Assembly: GCF_900142605.1 (NCBI RefSeq)
Contig: NZ_FRBL01000009.1
Coordinates: 248,001 to 312,000 of the forward strand
DNA from: Chitinophaga jiangningensis
Lineage (GTDB): Bacteria; Bacteroidota; Bacteroidia; Chitinophagales; Chitinophagaceae
Direction: 5' to 3'
Length of the DNA stretch: 64,000 nt
Of this stretch, positions 62,300 through 64,000 are shown piece by piece. Positions within the stretch are counted from its first letter, which is position 1; the number at the start of each line of letters is the position of its first letter. The translations under genes and the position numbers were made by a program. The notes beneath the pieces were generated by a model. That model had not been told where the DNA came from, searched no databases, and was given only the letters and a program-made list of their open reading frames with translations.

Positions 62300-63349
62300 T
62301 TACACGAGGATGTCGTGCTGCGGAAGAATCGGCGCCGGCAACTCCGTTTCGCCCAATATCTCCCTGATATCTATTTCAATGGCCCTGCAAATCTGTGAGA
62401 TGGGCACATCGTTCGCGCTCCCTTCAAACGGATTTTCGGTGCTCTCCCCTACCTGCTCCAGGGTGGTATACAACCAGGAGATGATGACGCTGAAAGGTAG
62501 CAGCAACCAGATCATATGCCCTTTCATCATGCCGGAAACGGTGTCGTTAAGCATATCAAACTCCCGCAACAAACCAAACGGCAGCAGGATACAAAACATG
62601 GCAACGAAAATATTATTGATAATAGCGTATTGACGGGGATACGGCGTGTCTTTCAGCGATTCACAATGCCCCTGCTGCGCCAGCAGATTATTGACCGTGC
62701 GCTGCATCTCCAGGTATTGCAGTGGTACTATCTGTTGGGCATCAAAGGCCTCTTTAATCGCTTTACTTTGCAATGCCAGGAGTTGGGTAGCCTTGTTTTG
62801 GGTCCATGATATGGCGGCTAATTCATCTGCCGGAAGATATGGAAGCAGTGCAGTTGCAAGCGGTATTTGTCGTTCCGGAATACGGTAGTAGCGCTGGTAT
62901 TCGGCATTATAGCCTGCATCAGCCACCTCCCAAACCCGGTTTTCCCGCATGCTGTAGCGTAGGGCGGTAAGCCAGGCGAAATGCCGGTTGAGCAGTACTT
63001 TCACAAATTCCTTATCCTGAAAATAATCGCGGCACATCATGCCCCACGATTTACTGAGGTTACTGATATTGGCCCATATCACATGACCATGATCGGTACG
63101 ATTATAGGTCTGCGTATTTTTAAATCCTACAATAAAAGCAGTGGCAGTACCTAACAGCGCTACTACTACCCATGGCAGCGCTATCCACTTCATTCCCAGC
63201 AGCTGATAAAAAATCAACGGAAGGGTATCCAGGATGAGGAGGGTATAAATTCTGCTTCTGGTCCAGAAAAGGAAGTCGGTGATTTTATATGATTTACCTA
63301 TGTGCATGTATTGTTTATTATTGTCCACACTGGGCATTTCAATGCACAT
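62300..63349 (-). CDS. Bestrophin family anion channel
   Basis: Predicted pentameric chloride/anion channel of the bestrophin family. The core starts HIGKSYKITDFLFWTRSRIY and continues with the first helices ILDTLPLIFYQL and LPWVVVALLGTATAFIVGFKN. Next come TDHGHVIWANISNLSKSWG and the typical cytosolic part with YSMRENRVWEVA and LLAQQGHCESLKDTPYPRQY. The C-terminal helices are MFCILLPFGLLREF and WLLLPFSVIISWLYTTLEQVG, then ENPFEGSANDVPISQICR, the usual gating-region motif. The open frame gives 349 residues; starts at 63337 (Met5) and 63307 (Met15, giving the normal HIGKSYK N-terminus) are also plausible, and no strong ribosome-binding site decides between them. It may be co-transcribed with sdhC. 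Confidence 0.92.
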   Translation of the reverse strand: MCIEMPSVDNNKQYMHIGKSYKITDFLFWTRSRIYTLLILDTLPLIFYQLLGMKWIALPWVVVALLGTATAFIVGFKNTQTYNRTDHGHVIWANISNLSKSWGMMCRDYFQDKEFVKVLLNRHFAWLTALRYSMRENRVWEVADAGYNAEYQRYYRIPERQIPLATALLPYLPADELAAISWTQNKATQLLALQSKAIKEAFDAQQIVPLQYLEMQRTVNNLLAQQGHCESLKDTPYPRQYAIINNIFVAMFCILLPFGLLREFDMLNDTVSGMMKGHMIWLLLPFSVIISWLYTTLEQVGESTENPFEGSANDVPISQICRAIEIDIREILGETELPAPILPQHDILV

Positions 63350-63435
63350 GCCAGACTAACAATACACTTAGAATCAATACATTAACTGAAAATATTCATA
63401 TATCCGTTCACGATATATAGTGAGATCACGATGGT

Positions 63436-63455
63436 ATTCACCAAATATGGTGAAT
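63436..63455. promoter_or_regulatory. 20-bp inverted repeat upstream of the bestrophin gene
   Basis: ATTCACCA-AATA-TGGTGAAT: perfect 8-bp arms with a 4-base centre, about 85 bases before the bestrophin start and just outside the GH2 terminator. A candidate operator for the bestrophin/sdhC unit; on the minus strand CATATTTG inside it is a near-match to TAnnTTTG. Confidence 0.45.
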
Positions 63456-63465
63456 TTGACGGGCA

Positions 63466-63505
63466 TAAAAAGGGCAAAAGCTGAATTGGTTGCAGCTTTT
63501 GCCCT
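63466..63505 (-). terminator. Rho-independent terminator of the GH2 gene
   Basis: AGGGCAAAAGCTG and CAGCTTTTGCCCT form a perfect 13-bp stem with a 9-base loop; on the minus strand it is followed by TTTT. It lies 20 bases after the GH2 stop. Confidence 0.9.
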
Positions 63506-63524
63506 ATAAATAGCTTACATTCTA

Positions 63525-64000
63525 TTATGGAATATCGATCCAAATTGTCTCTTTCACCGGCGTATAATTCAGCATGCTGTTATTTTGACTTTCAGGTCCC
63601 ATCTGCGCTGCATCCTGAAACTTGGTACCAATAGGTGAAATCGCGTTCAGGAAGCCGATATCTCCTTCCGGAAAGGCGGGGTTGGTATTGTTATTGGCGG
63701 CCCCTTTCGGAGGCGCGGGTTTGAACACCTGCAGGAATGTACCTGCATTGCCGGTATAGAAAGTAATGGGTTGTTCAGTAGTGTGGAAGGTGGCTTGGTA
63801 TACGTTGGCATGATACCCTTTAAACTCAGGATACACCCAGCTTTCACCGGTTACGGTATTATTATAGGCTTTATACCAGCTGCCGAATAAATTACCCTGC
63901 AGGCGGTTTTTCCATACGCGGTATGGCCCTTCACCCTGCCATGATAATCCTGTTACCTTTTCTTCCGGGTAGCGGAAGGTGATGCCCATGTAAGGCGCTT
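63525..64000 (-). CDS. Glycoside hydrolase family 2 (beta-galactosidase-like), C-terminal part
   Basis: The gene is cut by the window edge: the frame is open through base 64000 (reading ...Ala-Pro-Tyr before the first Met), so only about 158 C-terminal residues are seen. They match the end of Bacteroidota GH2 enzymes: the beta-sandwich block FRYPEEKVTGLSWQGEGPYR, VWKNRLQGNLFGSWYKAYNN, TGESWVYPEFKGYHANVYQA, and the typical FPEGDIGFLNAISPIGTKF near the end. The catalytic barrel with its Glu residues is outside the window, so activity and substrate cannot be judged. A strong terminator follows the stop. The Met at 63989 is an internal residue, not a start. Confidence 0.85.
   Translation of the reverse strand, partial: APYMGITFRYPEEKVTGLSWQGEGPYRVWKNRLQGNLFGSWYKAYNNTVTGESWVYPEFKGYHANVYQATFHTTEQPITFYTGNAGTFLQVFKPAPPKGAANNNTNPAFPEGDIGFLNAISPIGTKFQDAAQMGPESQNNSMLNYTPVKETIWIDIP

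Noticed and set aside
63525..63989. GH2 fragment as a complete 154-residue protein starting at 63989
   Set aside because: The frame continues to the window edge and the sequence is the interior and end of a much longer GH2 enzyme.

Overview
The window looks like a chromosome segment of a Bacteroidota bacterium, most likely Chitinophagaceae (Chitinophaga-like). The evidence is the Bacteroidetes-type ECF sigma factor, a PorP/SprF partner beside a giant SprB-repeat protein with a gliding-motility-type C-terminal sorting domain (type IX secretion), the OmpA/TonB-like CarboxypepD_reg barrel, a 7TM-DISM sensor, the five-helix Bacteroidetes-type SdhC, and promoters of the TTG/TAnnTTTG type. The organism call is inference; no rRNA or tRNA gene is present to anchor it.

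Layout. 1-12.3 kb: ECF sigma factor, then (minus strand) a 3534-residue cell-surface protein with 42 SprB repeats followed by its PorP/SprF partner. 12.7-21.2 kb: a complete recD-recC-recB operon. 21.2-26.0 kb: housekeeping and accessory genes (GT-C glycosyltransferase, an SDR lacking the usual catalytic Lys, a GNAT/MarR pair with two matching operators, a small membrane protein, YceI). 26.2-43.76 kb: a tightly packed six-gene operon of very large, mostly unclassifiable proteins, with its own candidate promoter, a leader inverted repeat and a strong terminator. This is the best candidate in the window for an undescribed system. 43.8-48.6 kb: a 7TM membrane sensor fused to an IS1595-type transposase zinc ribbon, a small outer-membrane-like protein, and a GH30 lipoprotein with three fascin-like repeats. 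48.8-55.1 kb: a ribosomally made peptide (RiPP) cluster with a GG-leader precursor ending in CACACK, a radical SAM/SPASM maturase, a C39-peptidase ABC exporter and an upstream outer-membrane barrel. 55.5-61.4 kb: a coupled pair, ankyrin-repeat protein plus a secreted protein with a Cys/His amidase-like C-terminus. 61.5-64 kb: lone succinate dehydrogenase cytochrome b subunit, a bestrophin channel, and the 3' part of a GH2 glycosidase running off the window.

How the parts work together. The SprB-like giant and PorP/SprF form a secreted surface adhesin module. RecBCD repairs double-strand breaks. In the RiPP cluster the precursor is modified by the radical SAM enzyme and then cut after GG and exported by the C39 ABC transporter; a perfect 28-bp palindrome between precursor and maturase probably sets their expression ratio. 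The six-gene operon encodes no ATPase, nuclease or phage-tail homologue that I can see, and none of its products has a signal peptide. One has an internal transmembrane hairpin, one is a DUF6603-like beta-rich protein, and one carries a possible caspase-like His/Cys pair.

Stretches over 300 bases without a gene are 12283-12750, 25928-26383, 48445-48854 and 55062-55535; each is described below. No CRISPR array, insertion sequence, prophage, tRNA or rRNA was seen.
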